A stretch of 64,000 bases of DNA. Source: Gemmatimonadales bacterium (lineage in GTDB: Bacteria > Gemmatimonadota > Gemmatimonadetes > Gemmatimonadales > GWC2-71-9). A program made the translations under genes and the position numbers. The notes under the pieces were generated by a model, which ran no database searches, had not been told where the DNA came from, and saw nothing but the letters and a program-made list of their open reading frames with translations. The stretch lies in assembly GCA_041390145.1 (NCBI GenBank), contig JAWKQM010000003.1:1-64000 (forward strand), in the 5' to 3' direction. Of this stretch, positions 34,236-43,094 are shown piece by piece. The stretch's first letter is position 1. Each line of letters starts with the position of its first letter.

Positions 34236-36235
34236 CTTGGCCAGCAGCGCCTTGCGAACTCGATCTGGGCGGGATGGAGGTAGCGGGTGTTCGTGTTCAG
34301 CCGTCCCATCTGGTCACACGCGACCGCGGCGAGCCGCGGATGCGCATGCCCCACGTGTGGCACGTTGTTGTAGGCGTCCAGGTGCGGGCGGCCCCACTGG
34401 TCGTACAGGTGCGTGCGCCAGCCGCGAACGAAAAGGCACGGTTCGTCGTAGCTGAGCCGGAGGTTCGACGCGAAGCGATCGCGCCGCTTGCCCGTGATCC
34501 CCGCAGTGTCGAGGGGCCGATACGCGACACGATCGTCCGGAAGGTTCAGGAGCGGGGCGGGGTTGGGAGAAATCGCACGCCAGAGGGCCAAGTCGTCGGG
34601 GTCGGCAACGCCGGGCCAGTTGGCCGGCATCGCCTCGGGCGCCGCCACCAGCTGGAAATGGAGGTGGGGCTGCCAGCCGCCGTTCTCCCCGGGCTCTCCA
34701 AGGTTGGCGAACACCTCTCCCCTCGCCACACGCTGGCCAGGCTTCAGCGCATCAACCATCGCCGAGGAGAGGTGGCCGTACAGCGTCGCGAAATCGTCGC
34801 CCGCCGGGGTCGTATGACGCAGGACGACCATGCCGCCGTAGTCCAGGTGCCCCTCCCGATACGCCACGACAGCTACGACCGCGTCACAGGGTGCGTGCAC
34901 CTGCGTGCCGGCCTCCATGAAGAGGTCCACGCCAAGGTGCACGGTGCGTCGAGGGGCGCCACGGTAGGGTCCCGCGCGAAAGGCGGCGTCGGTGTAGATG
35001 CCGCGCGGCTCGCCGTAGCGACCAATCCATGCGGCCGTGCCGTGGACGTCCGGCCCGAGCGCCCGCGCCTCGGCATCGCGCATCTGGTCGAGATCCCGCG
35101 GCATCGCCGATTCGGCGAAGGCCAGGGAAACGACGGGGGCGGAAGGCAGGTCGGCGGGTACAACCGGGGCAAAGGAGCCGCGTGAGGAGTCGAGCCACGC
35201 AAGCACGCGGCCCGCCGCGTCCGTCGCCGGCAGTCCGCAGGCTGCCCGCAGGTGAGCCGCCATGCGCGCTTCCGAAAAGTCCTGCGCCCGCTCGAGGAAT
35301 CGCCAGGCGGGTGCCTCGGAGACGACGACATACGAGTCACCCGGCCGCTCCTTTGCCACCATTGCCGAGTTGACGACGCTCACCGCCAGGCGCGTCAGCA
35401 GTAGCGGCCAGATCAGCTCGAGCTGCGCGCCCGACAGCGGTGTCTCGGCGTGGTAGCCGGCCACCAGTGCGGCGATCGCACGCTCCGGATGCGGATGATC
35501 GAGCGCCACGTAGGCAGCCGCGATGGCAATTTCCGCGACGATCGGCCCGAGGATGAGATCGCCGAGATCGAGGATGCCGGTGACGCGTGGGGTGCCGTCC
35601 TCCTCCGGCGCGACGAGGACGTTGTAGTCGTTCACGTCGTTGTGAATCGGTGCCAGTGGTTGCCCGCTGAGCGCGGACAGGAGCTTGGCGTGGCGCGCCA
35701 GCACGCGGCCGAGCAACGCCCGGCGATCAAGGTCCCCAATGCGGTCGAGATGCGCGGCGATCCATCCGGCGTGTCGCAGGTCCCACTTCATGCCCCGCTG
35801 CAGTTGCGGATGCGTGAAGCCCACCAGTGCACGATCCAGGCGGGCCACGCAGCCGCCGAGCTCATGGATGAGGGGAAGGGTGTGGGGGAAAGTGGAGGCG
35901 TACACCTCCCCGGGCAGGGCGGCGAGGAGCCACAGGAACCGGGGCTGCCCACGCTCGTCAGGCCGGGCACACCACAGCTCTCCGGAAGGAAGCGGTAGCA
36001 CTGGCGGGACCGGGACCGTGTCGTCGCGTGTCCGGATCTGGACGTGCGCGGTGCAGAGCATCTCGACGAACGCGTGGTCCGATGACGACCGCATGACCTT
36101 CAGCACGAACTGTCGGCCATCGTGCGCGTCCACCCGGAAGTTCAGGTCGAACTCGCCCGCGAGCGGGTGCAGGTCGCCCTCGATTCCCCAAGCCTGGTGC
36201 AGCTGCTCCGCCCAATGCGCCCTGCCGTCCGTCAT
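34220..36235 (-). CDS. APH-type kinase / M23 peptidase / aminotransferase N-terminus (frameshifted fusion)
   Basis: The 671-aa frame begins with an aminoglycoside-phosphotransferase-like kinase domain (Brenner motif HNDVNDYN at 198-205; DLGD at 223-226). An M23-like metallopeptidase domain follows (H433-L-G-V-D437; HLHF 524-527). From about residue 545 come the first residues of a class-III aminotransferase, ending in garbled RRCWPRCPHR after the frameshift. Hydroxylysine/ethanolamine-type kinases fused to phospho-lyase aminotransferases are known in bacteria, so the intact gene would phosphorylate an amino alcohol and then eliminate the phosphate. GGGAG lies five bases before the ATG. Whether the shift is biological or a sequence error is open. 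Confidence 0.87.
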   Translation of the reverse strand: MTDGRAHWAEQLHQAWGIEGDLHPLAGEFDLNFRVDAHDGRQFVLKVMRSSSDHAFVEMLCTAHVQIRTRDDTVPVPPVLPLPSGELWCARPDERGQPRFLWLLAALPGEVYASTFPHTLPLIHELGGCVARLDRALVGFTHPQLQRGMKWDLRHAGWIAAHLDRIGDLDRRALLGRVLARHAKLLSALSGQPLAPIHNDVNDYNVLVAPEEDGTPRVTGILDLGDLILGPIVAEIAIAAAYVALDHPHPERAIAALVAGYHAETPLSGAQLELIWPLLLTRLAVSVVNSAMVAKERPGDSYVVVSEAPAWRFLERAQDFSEARMAAHLRAACGLPATDAAGRVLAWLDSSRGSFAPVVPADLPSAPVVSLAFAESAMPRDLDQMRDAEARALGPDVHGTAAWIGRYGEPRGIYTDAAFRAGPYRGAPRRTVHLGVDLFMEAGTQVHAPCDAVVAVVAYREGHLDYGGMVVLRHTTPAGDDFATLYGHLSSAMVDALKPGQRVARGEVFANLGEPGENGGWQPHLHFQLVAAPEAMPANWPGVADPDDLALWRAISPNPAPLLNLPDDRVAYRPLDTAGITGKRRDRFASNLRLSYDEPCLFVRGWRTHLYDQWGRPHLDAYNNVPHVGHAHPRLAAVACDQMGRLNTNTRYLHPAQIEFARRCWPRCPHR

Positions 36236-36280
36236 TGCGGCTCCCGTGGGTTGCCCTGCCGCAAAGCTAATCGGGGACGG

Positions 36281-36733
36281 CTACGCGCCGTCTGGAATGT
36301 TGGGCTCAACGAGGTGGGCCAGCAGCGCCAGCGACTCCTGCCAACCGAGGTGGCAGAACTCGACCGGAATGGGGGCCGGAATCCCTTCTTGGACGACCGT
36401 GAGTTCCGTCCCGCACGAGACGGGAGCCAGCGAGATCGAGACCTGCATTTCACCCGGTAGATTCGGGTCGTCGAATCGATCGGTATACCGAATTCGCTCG
36501 TTCGGGGTGAGTTCGACGTAGGTACCACCGAAAGAGTGGCTCGATCCGGTGCCGAAGTTGGTGAAGGACATGGTGTAGCCGCCACCCACGCGCGCGTCCA
36601 TTTGGTGGACCCTGCCGGTGAAACCGTGTGGCGGCAGCCACTTTGCCATCGCATCAGGGTCAAGCAACGCACGGTAGACGCGCTCCGGCGGCGCCCGGAG
36701 GACCCGGTAAAGGCGGACGGTGCCTGTGGACAT
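36281..36733 (-). CDS. SRPBCC (AHSA1-like) family protein
   Basis: The 150-aa protein has the START/Bet v1-like fold of the AHSA1 group: VRLYRVLRAPPERVYRALLDPDAMAKWLPPHGFTGRVHQMDARVGGGYTMSF, then GTYVELTPNERIRYTDRFDDPNLPGEM and a C-terminal helix GWQESLALLAHLVE. Such proteins bind hydrophobic ligands in a deep cavity and often lie beside ArsR regulators, but none is seen here. The start at 36733 has GGAG eight bases upstream; the longer frame overlaps the DoxX gene. The ligand is unknown. Confidence 0.87.
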   Translation of the reverse strand: MSTGTVRLYRVLRAPPERVYRALLDPDAMAKWLPPHGFTGRVHQMDARVGGGYTMSFTNFGTGSSHSFGGTYVELTPNERIRYTDRFDDPNLPGEMQVSISLAPVSCGTELTVVQEGIPAPIPVEFCHLGWQESLALLAHLVEPNIPDGA

Positions 36734-36758
36734 CGGTGGTCTCCGGCCCGGGTAACTG

Positions 36759-37181
36759 TCAGGTGGTGGATCGGCCGCGGGCGAGCCAGGCGTCGAGACT
36801 GTATGGGCCGGCGCCCCAGGCCGCAAAGGTCAGCCAGATGAAGGAATAGAGCAGCACCATCTCACCGCGATTGCTCCACCACCAGATCTGGCCGCTGTTG
36901 GCGGCATGGACCCAGAAGTAGGCCACGGCCATCTCGCCCGAAGCGATGAAGGCCGCGAGGCGGGTGCCGAGGCCCAGCACCAGGCAGGTGCCCGCGACCA
37001 CTTCGATGACGCCCGCTGCGCCGAACCGTGTCATGAGGTCCACGGTGCCACCGTCGGAGCCCATGCCGCCAAACCACCCGAACAGCTTCTGCGCGCCGTG
37101 GGAGAAGTAGGTCAGGCCGGCCGCAATGCGGAGGGCTGTCTGGGCCGCGGGGAGGTAACGGCTGTTCGTGGGAGGGGTCAC
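36759..37181 (-). CDS. DoxX family membrane protein
   Basis: The 140-aa protein has four membrane helices in the DoxX pattern: ALRIAAGLTYFSHGAQKLFGWFGG, then GAAGVIEVVAGTCLVLGLGTRLAAFIASGEMAVAYFWVH and MVLLYSFIWLTFAAWGAGPYSLD. The family is linked to thiosulfate:quinone oxidation and redox stress, but most members are uncharacterised. A GTG start at 37181 is chosen because GAGGTGAT lies about five bases upstream and the longer frame runs into the terminator-like hairpin. It is followed 25 bases later by the SRPBCC gene, probably in one transcript. Confidence 0.85.
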   Translation of the reverse strand: MTPPTNSRYLPAAQTALRIAAGLTYFSHGAQKLFGWFGGMGSDGGTVDLMTRFGAAGVIEVVAGTCLVLGLGTRLAAFIASGEMAVAYFWVHAANSGQIWWWSNRGEMVLLYSFIWLTFAAWGAGPYSLDAWLARGRSTT

Positions 37182-37199
37182 GGAATCACCTCGGGACGG

Positions 37200-37251
37200 A
37201 AGAAGAAAGTCTGGAGCGGTGCCCTCCGCGCTGCGCGCAGAGGACACCGCT
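37200..37251 (-). terminator. Rho-independent terminator after the DUF1254 gene
   Basis: AGCGGTG (37215-37221) pairs with CACCGCT (37245-37251), and the inner arms continue to a stem of about 17 positions with two mismatches. On the minus strand the stem is followed by a pyrimidine tract, CCAGACTTTCTTCTTCC. It starts about 24 bases after the DUF1254 stop and would insulate the DoxX-SRPBCC pair. Confidence 0.65.
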
Positions 37252-37274
37252 ACAGTGCCCGGTCAGAATGTCAG

Positions 37275-38696
37275 TTATTGCACTCGCTGGATTCCCGGTG
37301 GCAGCCACGTCCCGTTGAGCGCCTCCTCCTTCGGCCAATACAGGCGGAGCACCATGTAGATCGGGCCATTCGGCGCCGGCAGCCAGTTGGCCTTCCGGGC
37401 AGGGTCGGTGGGTGCGTCGTGCTGGATGTACATCGTCAGCGACCCGTCGGCGTTCTTCTTCAGCTGGGGGAGCATTGGCGAATTGATGAGGTAACGATTG
37501 ATCGGGTTCTCGACCAGGAGTTGCGACTTGGCGTCGTACATCGTCACCGACCAGAACGCGTTCACCGGCGGCAGGGCATCGGCTGGAAAGGTCAGCGTAT
37601 AGTTGGCCTGGGAGCCGTCTAGTATCCCGCCGTCGGCGTCGTTGTGCGTAATGGCATACGCCGCCTCCGCGGGGTCATTGGCCAGGATGCCGCCGACCGC
37701 CACCGCCGAGAGCTGTGCCCAATCACCGTTGTACACGCTGCGGTCGCCGATGCCCGAGGTGACATACACCCACCCAGCGACCTCCTTGCCGAGGGTCTGC
37801 AGCTTCGTCTTGATCGCCGCCTCGGCCGGCTTGATGGCCTCGGCCATCGCCGCCTTCGTGGAATCGCTCAGCGCGACGGTGGGGTAGGGCTTGCCGGCCT
37901 CGATGCCGATGCTGGCGAACTGCTTCCGGAGCGGCACCTCGACCGCGGCCGGTCCGGTGGGTGGGGCAAACTGGAGCAGGAAGGCGAGGTAGCGGAACAC
38001 ACCCGATCGCTGATCCGCCTTGTTGGTCGCCGGCCAATCGATTGCGGGAGCCGCCGGGGGGGCGGCCTGACCCAGGAACGCCGACAGCGGCTGGACCTGG
38101 TACTTCGCCTGAATCGCCTTCACGTTGTCGAGGTCGGCCGCGTTGAACAGCTGCGTCCTGAATGTGGCAAGCGCAAAGTCCGTCCCGGAAATGAAGACCT
38201 TGCCCACGCCGTCGGGAGTCGCGCCGGTCCAGGAGGGGCCGCCCACCATGTAACAGCCAGCGCCGTTACCGGTGGTCCGACTGCCCATGTACCCAAAATT
38301 GTAAGTGTAGAGCGACGTCAGCATGACCGAGTAGTAGCGATCCTTCTCGATCTCCGGCACACAGATCACCATGGGCTCCGCGCGCAGGTCCATCCAGAGC
38401 CAGGAGTATGGCGTGTCGCTGTTGGGAGTGATGATGGCGCTGTCGAGGGGAGTGTACACCTTCGGGACATTGGCGATCGTATTGAATGGCCCCTTGTACT
38501 CGCTGGAGCTCGTGTCAATCGCGTAGGGGTACATGATCCCGTACACCATGGACATGGGCAGTCCGTAGAGGAACGCCTGCTCCGCGATCGGCGTGACGTC
38601 GGCCGGGGATGGCGCGGGCTTGGCACAACCCGTCGCCAGGGAGATCGCCAGCGCAGCGGCAAGCGGGATGCGAAGTGCAGCGGCATGCGTCGTCAT
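37275..38696 (-). CDS. DUF1254/DUF1214 domain lipoprotein
   Basis: The 473-aa protein has a lipobox (SLATGC) and the two domains of the VPA0735-like family. DUF1254 comes first (AFLYGLPMSMVYGIMYPYAID, PNSDTPYSWLWMDLRAEPMVICVP, YYSVMLTSLYTYNFGYMGSRTTG), followed by a C-terminal DUF1214 (VNAFWSVTMYDAKSQLLVENPINRYLINSPML, DGSLTMYIQHDAP, NWLPAPNGPIYMVLRLYWPK, GTWLPPGIQRV). Both are beta-sandwich domains of unknown enzymatic role. Relatives are often exported, as here. A well-formed terminator follows the gene. Confidence 0.9.
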   Translation of the reverse strand: MTTHAAALRIPLAAALAISLATGCAKPAPSPADVTPIAEQAFLYGLPMSMVYGIMYPYAIDTSSSEYKGPFNTIANVPKVYTPLDSAIITPNSDTPYSWLWMDLRAEPMVICVPEIEKDRYYSVMLTSLYTYNFGYMGSRTTGNGAGCYMVGGPSWTGATPDGVGKVFISGTDFALATFRTQLFNAADLDNVKAIQAKYQVQPLSAFLGQAAPPAAPAIDWPATNKADQRSGVFRYLAFLLQFAPPTGPAAVEVPLRKQFASIGIEAGKPYPTVALSDSTKAAMAEAIKPAEAAIKTKLQTLGKEVAGWVYVTSGIGDRSVYNGDWAQLSAVAVGGILANDPAEAAYAITHNDADGGILDGSQANYTLTFPADALPPVNAFWSVTMYDAKSQLLVENPINRYLINSPMLPQLKKNADGSLTMYIQHDAPTDPARKANWLPAPNGPIYMVLRLYWPKEEALNGTWLPPGIQRVQ

Positions 38697-38881
38697 GGAT
38701 ATCGATTCGGTTGAGTGGGGGATGGAGCCATGGTGGATTGCGAATGGGGCGAACGCCCACCTGGTACCGAATCATAGGACGGACCTGCTGCCGGGGAAAG
38801 TGCACGTCCGATTGGGCGCCCGCCCGGCGCCAACCGGCCCCACTTGTCGATGGGTCGGCCAGCCGCCACGCCCCCCCCCTG

Positions 38882-40261
38882 CTACTGGCCTTGGGAAGCC
38901 TGCTGCCGCTGGAGTTCCGTGACCGCCGCCTCAAGCGCGGCGTCCCGGTTGGCGAGAAAGTCCTGAACCGTCCGTGGCACCAGGAGCTGAGGCTGTACCC
39001 CACGGCCCACCAGGTCGGTGCCGACGTTTGCCGAGGTGGAGACGCGCCCAAACCCGCCGCCGGGCAGCGCGAAGCCCACCGGGTCACCCGTGGTGCCTCC
39101 GGTCGCTTCGCCGATGATCGTTCCTCGTTCCATGGCCCGGAAGGTCTCGGCGAACACGTCCGTCGCCGAAATCGACCGGGGGCCGGTCAGGAGCACCACC
39201 GGCTTCCTGTAGTAGGCACTGGGCTGGCCCGGCGCGGTCTGCTTGTCGGCCGTGTACCAGGACCCGGCCGTGCCCCAGGCGCGCAGGGTCGGTACATACT
39301 GGCGCGACTTCCACTGCGGCAGGGGAATCGCGACCGGGGAGAGATAGCCGAGGATCGCGTACGCGATCAGCCCGCTCCCGCCATCGTTTTGCCGCACATC
39401 GATGATCAGACCATCGCTGGCCAGAACGGCGGGCCACGCGGCGAGCAGCGGCTCCTCGATGGCCGGGTCCCCGAAGGTATTGATGGCCAGGTAGGCCAGG
39501 TTGCCGGGCAGCTGGCGAAACTCCATCGCCGGAAGGGAGGTGACCTTCGTGTATCCTGAGCGAGTGAGTCGCAGCGTGAACTCGGCTCCCGTGGGCCGCC
39601 GGAAGCCGACCGTTACGGGAGTCTCGCGGTCACCGGCAAGCAGCCCGTAGGTGTACCGCAGGACCTCGGTGTGCTGCGGCGAATTGCTGCTCACGTATGG
39701 CGCGCGCTCACGCGCGACGAAGGCGGGGAGCGGCGTCCCGTCGATCGACACAATCTCGAGACCGCGCGACACGCCGAGCGAGTCCAGCGACGGGCTCTCC
39801 ACCGCGGCCACGAACACGCGGTGGTCGATGACCTCGAGGCGAAGCGGTGGCGCGCCTTGCCGCCTCGTGATGTCCTTGGGCATGAAGACGTCGGTGTGCC
39901 CATCGTGGAGGAGGGCGACCATCGACTGGAGGACCCGATAGTACTCATAGGTGCTCGTCGTGGCGCGCACCTTCGGGATGTAGTCGATGAAGGTCTTGTC
40001 CCAGTCGAGGTCCGGCACCAGCGCGAAGTTCGGGAAGTTGATCTTCACCTCCATCCAGAGGCGACTGAGGCCGGCAATCTTCTCGTCTTCCGTGATGTTC
40101 TCGGCATAGGGCACACCCCAGGCGGCGTCGCTTCCCCAGATGACGCCGTCCCGTTCGAGCAGTTCCTGCCGGGAGGGTGTGGGCGATTGTGCGGCGGCAA
40201 GCGGGGCAGTGGCGAGGAGGATGGGCATGAGCAACAGGACCGGGAGTCGGCGGGGCACCAT
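38882..40261 (-). CDS. S41 family (C-terminal processing-like) peptidase
   Basis: The 459-aa exported protein (signal VLLLMPILLATAPLAAAQ) has a tail-specific protease fold of family S41. An N-terminal helical part with LLHDGHTDVFMP is followed by a PDZ-like middle (LEVIDHRVFVAAVESPSLDSLGVSRGLEIVSIDGTPL). The catalytic part contains GLIIDVRQNDGGSG, VVLLTGPRSISATDVFAETF (nucleophile serine in the SISA segment) and GEATGGTTGDPVGFALPGGG. It probably degrades periplasmic peptides. GGAG lies about ten bases before the ATG. A run of nine C residues at 38871-38879 lies just beyond the stop. Confidence 0.88.
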   Translation of the reverse strand: MVPRRLPVLLLMPILLATAPLAAAQSPTPSRQELLERDGVIWGSDAAWGVPYAENITEDEKIAGLSRLWMEVKINFPNFALVPDLDWDKTFIDYIPKVRATTSTYEYYRVLQSMVALLHDGHTDVFMPKDITRRQGAPPLRLEVIDHRVFVAAVESPSLDSLGVSRGLEIVSIDGTPLPAFVARERAPYVSSNSPQHTEVLRYTYGLLAGDRETPVTVGFRRPTGAEFTLRLTRSGYTKVTSLPAMEFRQLPGNLAYLAINTFGDPAIEEPLLAAWPAVLASDGLIIDVRQNDGGSGLIAYAILGYLSPVAIPLPQWKSRQYVPTLRAWGTAGSWYTADKQTAPGQPSAYYRKPVVLLTGPRSISATDVFAETFRAMERGTIIGEATGGTTGDPVGFALPGGGFGRVSTSANVGTDLVGRGVQPQLLVPRTVQDFLANRDAALEAAVTELQRQQASQGQ

Positions 40262-40457
40262 CGTGGCGGGCTCCTCAGGCGGCAGGTTCCAGTGCGGGGA
40301 CGATGGTATGTCCTACGGACCGGGCGTCGGAAAGTGTCGCCTGGTTTGCGGCTCGGAAGCGGCCAGCGTACTGTAGATGTCGACTGCGACCAATTGTCAC
40401 ACACCGGCATCCCGACAGAGGTCCATGGCCACTCCAACCCTTCCCCAGAACCGGAGC

Positions 40458-40922
40458 ATGACACCGATGCTACGTACCCTGTGCTGCCTGATGGTGCTGA
40501 ACGCCACCGCACTCGCCGCCCAGCAGTCTCCCTTTGCCGGGACATGGCGGATTTCCTATCCGGTCGGGGCAACGATTGAAAACGGGGTAGCCACCCCGAT
40601 CCTGGGCTCCGGTACGCTCGCCATCGCCACCGTAGCCGACTCCCTGGTCGGTGAACTCAACATGGACCCCGATCCCGAATTTCCCCCCCGGCCGGCACAG
40701 CGCCTGGCGGCCAAGGCAGCGGCGCCCGAGGCCACGTTCGTGTCGCACACGGAGGCTACCCTGAGCATGAACGGATCGGAGAGCAAGGCGACCGTGATCA
40801 GCACGTGGAAGCTGACCGTGAAAGGCGATTCGCTGTCCGGGACGGTGGAGCGGGTGCTGGAAGGGTACGAGGCCGCCAACCAGCCGCCGCACGAGGTGAC
40901 CGGGGTGCGGCAGAAGAACTGA
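40458..40922 (+). CDS. Hypothetical exported protein
   Basis: The ~154-aa protein has a signal peptide (LRTLCCLMVLNATALAAQ) and a mature part starting QSPFAGTWRISYPVGATIENG, with lipocalin-like beta phrases (GSGTLAIATVADSLVGELNMD; KATVISTWKLTVKGDSLSGTVERVLEG). This pattern suggests a small beta-barrel binding protein. The start is uncertain: ATG at 40458, or ATG at 40467, which has GGAG ten bases upstream. It converges on the OmpW-like gene with 14 bases between the stops. No function is known. Confidence 0.75.
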   Translation: MTPMLRTLCCLMVLNATALAAQQSPFAGTWRISYPVGATIENGVATPILGSGTLAIATVADSLVGELNMDPDPEFPPRPAQRLAAKAAAPEATFVSHTEATLSMNGSESKATVISTWKLTVKGDSLSGTVERVLEGYEAANQPPHEVTGVRQKN

Positions 40923-40936
40923 GGGGGCGGGGCAGC

Positions 40937-41560
40937 CTAGAAGCGAAATCCCACGCCGAACCCAATGGTCATCGGATCGATCTTCAGCTCCGCCAGATCG
41001 CTGCCGGACGATTGAAAGGTGAGGCGGTCGGTATTCCACCGCAGGTCAAGATTGAGCAGGACGGCCGGGGCGAGCGCGAACTCGACCCCGGCCTGGACCG
41101 CCGGGCCGAGGTACGGGGGAACATCAAGAGTGTCCAGCACCCCGGACTTTTCCCAAGCCACGGTGAAGGTCGCGCCGAGCCCCAGATATGGTTGCCAGGC
41201 TCCGTGGACTCGGGGCTGATACTGGACGAGCAGACTCATCGGCAACAACTCCACCGACCCATACCGCAGGGAAGGCCCGCTCGAGGGCACGGAATCGACT
41301 TCGCGGGACTCCGTGCGCAGGGTGAACGCCGCCGCCCAGCGCGCCCCGATCTGTCGCTGGAGCGCGATCTCCAGGCCGATCCCGCTGTAGCTCTCGAAGC
41401 CCGCCGGGGAAGAGCTGTACGAGCCGCCGGCGACAAAGGCCCGGGTAAACAGCGTCCAGTTCGGGGCTGTGGCCTCCTGGGCCTGTGTCGTTCCGATCAC
41501 CCCGACAAGGAACAGGGTGAGCGCGAGGGCGGGTCGGTACTGGGTACGGAGGAGACGCAT
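40937..41560 (-). CDS. OmpW-like outer-membrane beta-barrel protein
   Basis: The 207-aa protein has a signal peptide (ALALTLFLVGVIGTTQAQ) and an eight-strand barrel pattern of alternating aromatic and glycine residues. Phrases such as YGSVELLPMSLLVQYQPRV, WQPYLGLGATFTVAW, PAVQAGVEFALAPAVLLNLDLRWN and the terminal GFGVGFRF (final phenylalanine) fit the OmpW family. It may let small hydrophobic molecules pass. The start at 41560 is chosen for the signal peptide; the longer frame to 41767 has no such feature. Confidence 0.82.
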   Translation of the reverse strand: MRLLRTQYRPALALTLFLVGVIGTTQAQEATAPNWTLFTRAFVAGGSYSSSPAGFESYSGIGLEIALQRQIGARWAAAFTLRTESREVDSVPSSGPSLRYGSVELLPMSLLVQYQPRVHGAWQPYLGLGATFTVAWEKSGVLDTLDVPPYLGPAVQAGVEFALAPAVLLNLDLRWNTDRLTFQSSGSDLAELKIDPMTIGFGVGFRF

Positions 41561-41808
41561 CGGTCGGTCCCGTGGAAGTCGCCACAATGATGCGGGCCCA
41601 GTCCTGAAGACCCCGTGAATTCGTGCTGAATCCATTGCACGGGGCCCGGCTTCAACCCATGCAACCCCCTGTTCGCGGTCCACCTGGGTCCACCCGATCG
41701 AGCGCTTGAGGAATCGCGGGGAGAGAGCCAGGGCGGCGAGAGCACCACGCCGTGCAGCCGGCACCAATACTGGGCTGATGGTAGGCTAAGGCCAGGGGAG
41801 GTAAATGG

Positions 41809-42387
41809 TTATGGCGTCAGGAATCGGGCGACGTGCAGCGGTGCCGTCATCGGGGTCAGGGGATCCAGGGCAGGAGGGAGGAACAGGCCGAGCAGGGTGA
41901 GCGCCAGGATCAGGGTGCCGAAGATGATGAGGGCGACGTTGGCGCCTGAAAAGTGGTCGTTCCGGGGGGCCTCGGGTGTCAGCTGGGCGTTGATGGCGTT
42001 CGCGGTCCTCTGTGCAGGGAGGAGCGGAAGAAAAGAGAATATTGTGATGAGCCAGTACGGATCGGGGAGGCGCCAGCACCCAAGCATGATGAAGTAGGCC
42101 GTTGCCATGGCGCCGGCGCTGAGGGCCGGCACGCCGGTCAGCCGTGCGCCCTCCCCGCGGATGCGCTTGAACAGGCTGTACGCAAAGAGCGGCGAGAAGA
42201 AGGCGCGCCAGAAGAGCGAGAGTGGCTCACCGGTCTGCGCGCGTTCAAACTTCCACTGCTGGTAGAACCAATAGACGTCGTACATGCCAAGTGAAGCGAT
42301 CGAGAGCACGGACAGCTTGACGGCCGAGACGGCGAAGAACCGTGGTGTTGGTGCGGTGTCAGCGCCGGGTCCTGGCGTAGCGCTCAT
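41809..42387 (-). CDS. DUF4234-like membrane protein
   Basis: The 192-aa protein contains several membrane helices, beginning FFAVSAVKLSVLSIASLGMYDVYWFYQQWKFERAQTGEPLSLFWRAFFSPLFAYSLFKRI. This strand-helix pattern with YDVYWFYQQW is typical of DUF4234 and related proteins. Later helices are AGAMATAYFIMLGCWRL and VALIIFGTLILALTLLGLFLPP. GGAGG five to six bases upstream supports ATG at 42387, which follows the phosphatase stop at 42389 with no gap, so translation is probably coupled. Function unknown. Confidence 0.8.
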   Translation of the reverse strand: MSATPGPGADTAPTPRFFAVSAVKLSVLSIASLGMYDVYWFYQQWKFERAQTGEPLSLFWRAFFSPLFAYSLFKRIRGEGARLTGVPALSAGAMATAYFIMLGCWRLPDPYWLITIFSFLPLLPAQRTANAINAQLTPEAPRNDHFSGANVALIIFGTLILALTLLGLFLPPALDPLTPMTAPLHVARFLTP

Positions 42388-42388
42388 C

Positions 42389-42985
42389 TCACCCTCCATG
42401 GCATGTCAGAGCGGCCGGGGGATCGGGCGTCCCGTAGCTGGCCCGGAGGAGCCGGGGCGGCAGGCTGTCGGGCAGCTCGAGAACAAAGATGGTCGCGTTC
42501 TCGCCATCGCAGAGCTCCGGCACTGCCGGCCCACCCAGCGCGGCGATAAGCAGCCCAACCGTATTGGAATGCCCCACAATCAGCGCCGCGCTGCCGGGCT
42601 CCATCAATCGGATGGCTTGCGCGGTGGCCGCGGCCTGGGCCGTCTTGTCGCCGTGAATGGGAATGGACGTCGGCGTCAGGTGGAACGCCTCCGCTGTCGG
42701 GGCCGCCGTCAGCAGCGTGCGCCGGTATTCCGATACAAAGATCCCCTGGAGTGGAAACTCGGCGAGCGTGGTGCGCAGCGCCTGCGCGCGAGCCATCCCT
42801 GCCTCGGTCAGTGCCGGGTCTCCGCTCTCGGCCTGTTTCTCCGCGTGACGGACGATGACCACCGCGGACGCCTGGGCGGCCAGGGGGGTGGTGGTGAAGA
42901 CGACGGCCAGCGCCAGTGCAGGGAGGAGCCCCTTGGCGGGGATCAGTCGGGCGACCCGAAGATCGCCGGCCAGTGCGCATGCCAT
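42389..42985 (-). CDS. Histidine phosphatase superfamily protein, exported
   Basis: The 198-aa protein has an N-terminal signal-like segment (LLPALALAVVFTTTPLAAQ) and the phosphoglycerate-mutase/acid-phosphatase core: VVIVRHAEKQ (catalytic RH), LTEAGMARAQALRTTLAEFPLQGIFVSEYRRTLLTA, and ALIVGHSNTVGLLI (second catalytic His). A periplasmic phosphatase or SixA-like role is plausible. GGGAG eight bases before ATG 42985 supports this start. It precedes the DUF4234-like gene directly. Confidence 0.87.
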   Translation of the reverse strand: MACALAGDLRVARLIPAKGLLPALALAVVFTTTPLAAQASAVVIVRHAEKQAESGDPALTEAGMARAQALRTTLAEFPLQGIFVSEYRRTLLTAAPTAEAFHLTPTSIPIHGDKTAQAAATAQAIRLMEPGSAALIVGHSNTVGLLIAALGGPAVPELCDGENATIFVLELPDSLPPRLLRASYGTPDPPAALTCHGG

Positions 42986-43094
42986 GAGCTCGTCTCCCGC
43001 CTTCAGTCCAATGCGGTACAGGAAATCCCAGTGTAACCCCGGGTTGACTTGCGTCAAGCGGGCCGCGGAGAGGAAGGGGGGAGACGAGCCCCGG

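Noticed and set aside
38871..38879. Nine-C homopolymer as a phase-variation tract
   Set aside because: It lies just past the S41 peptidase stop, outside coding and promoter sequence, so slippage would not switch a gene that I can see.
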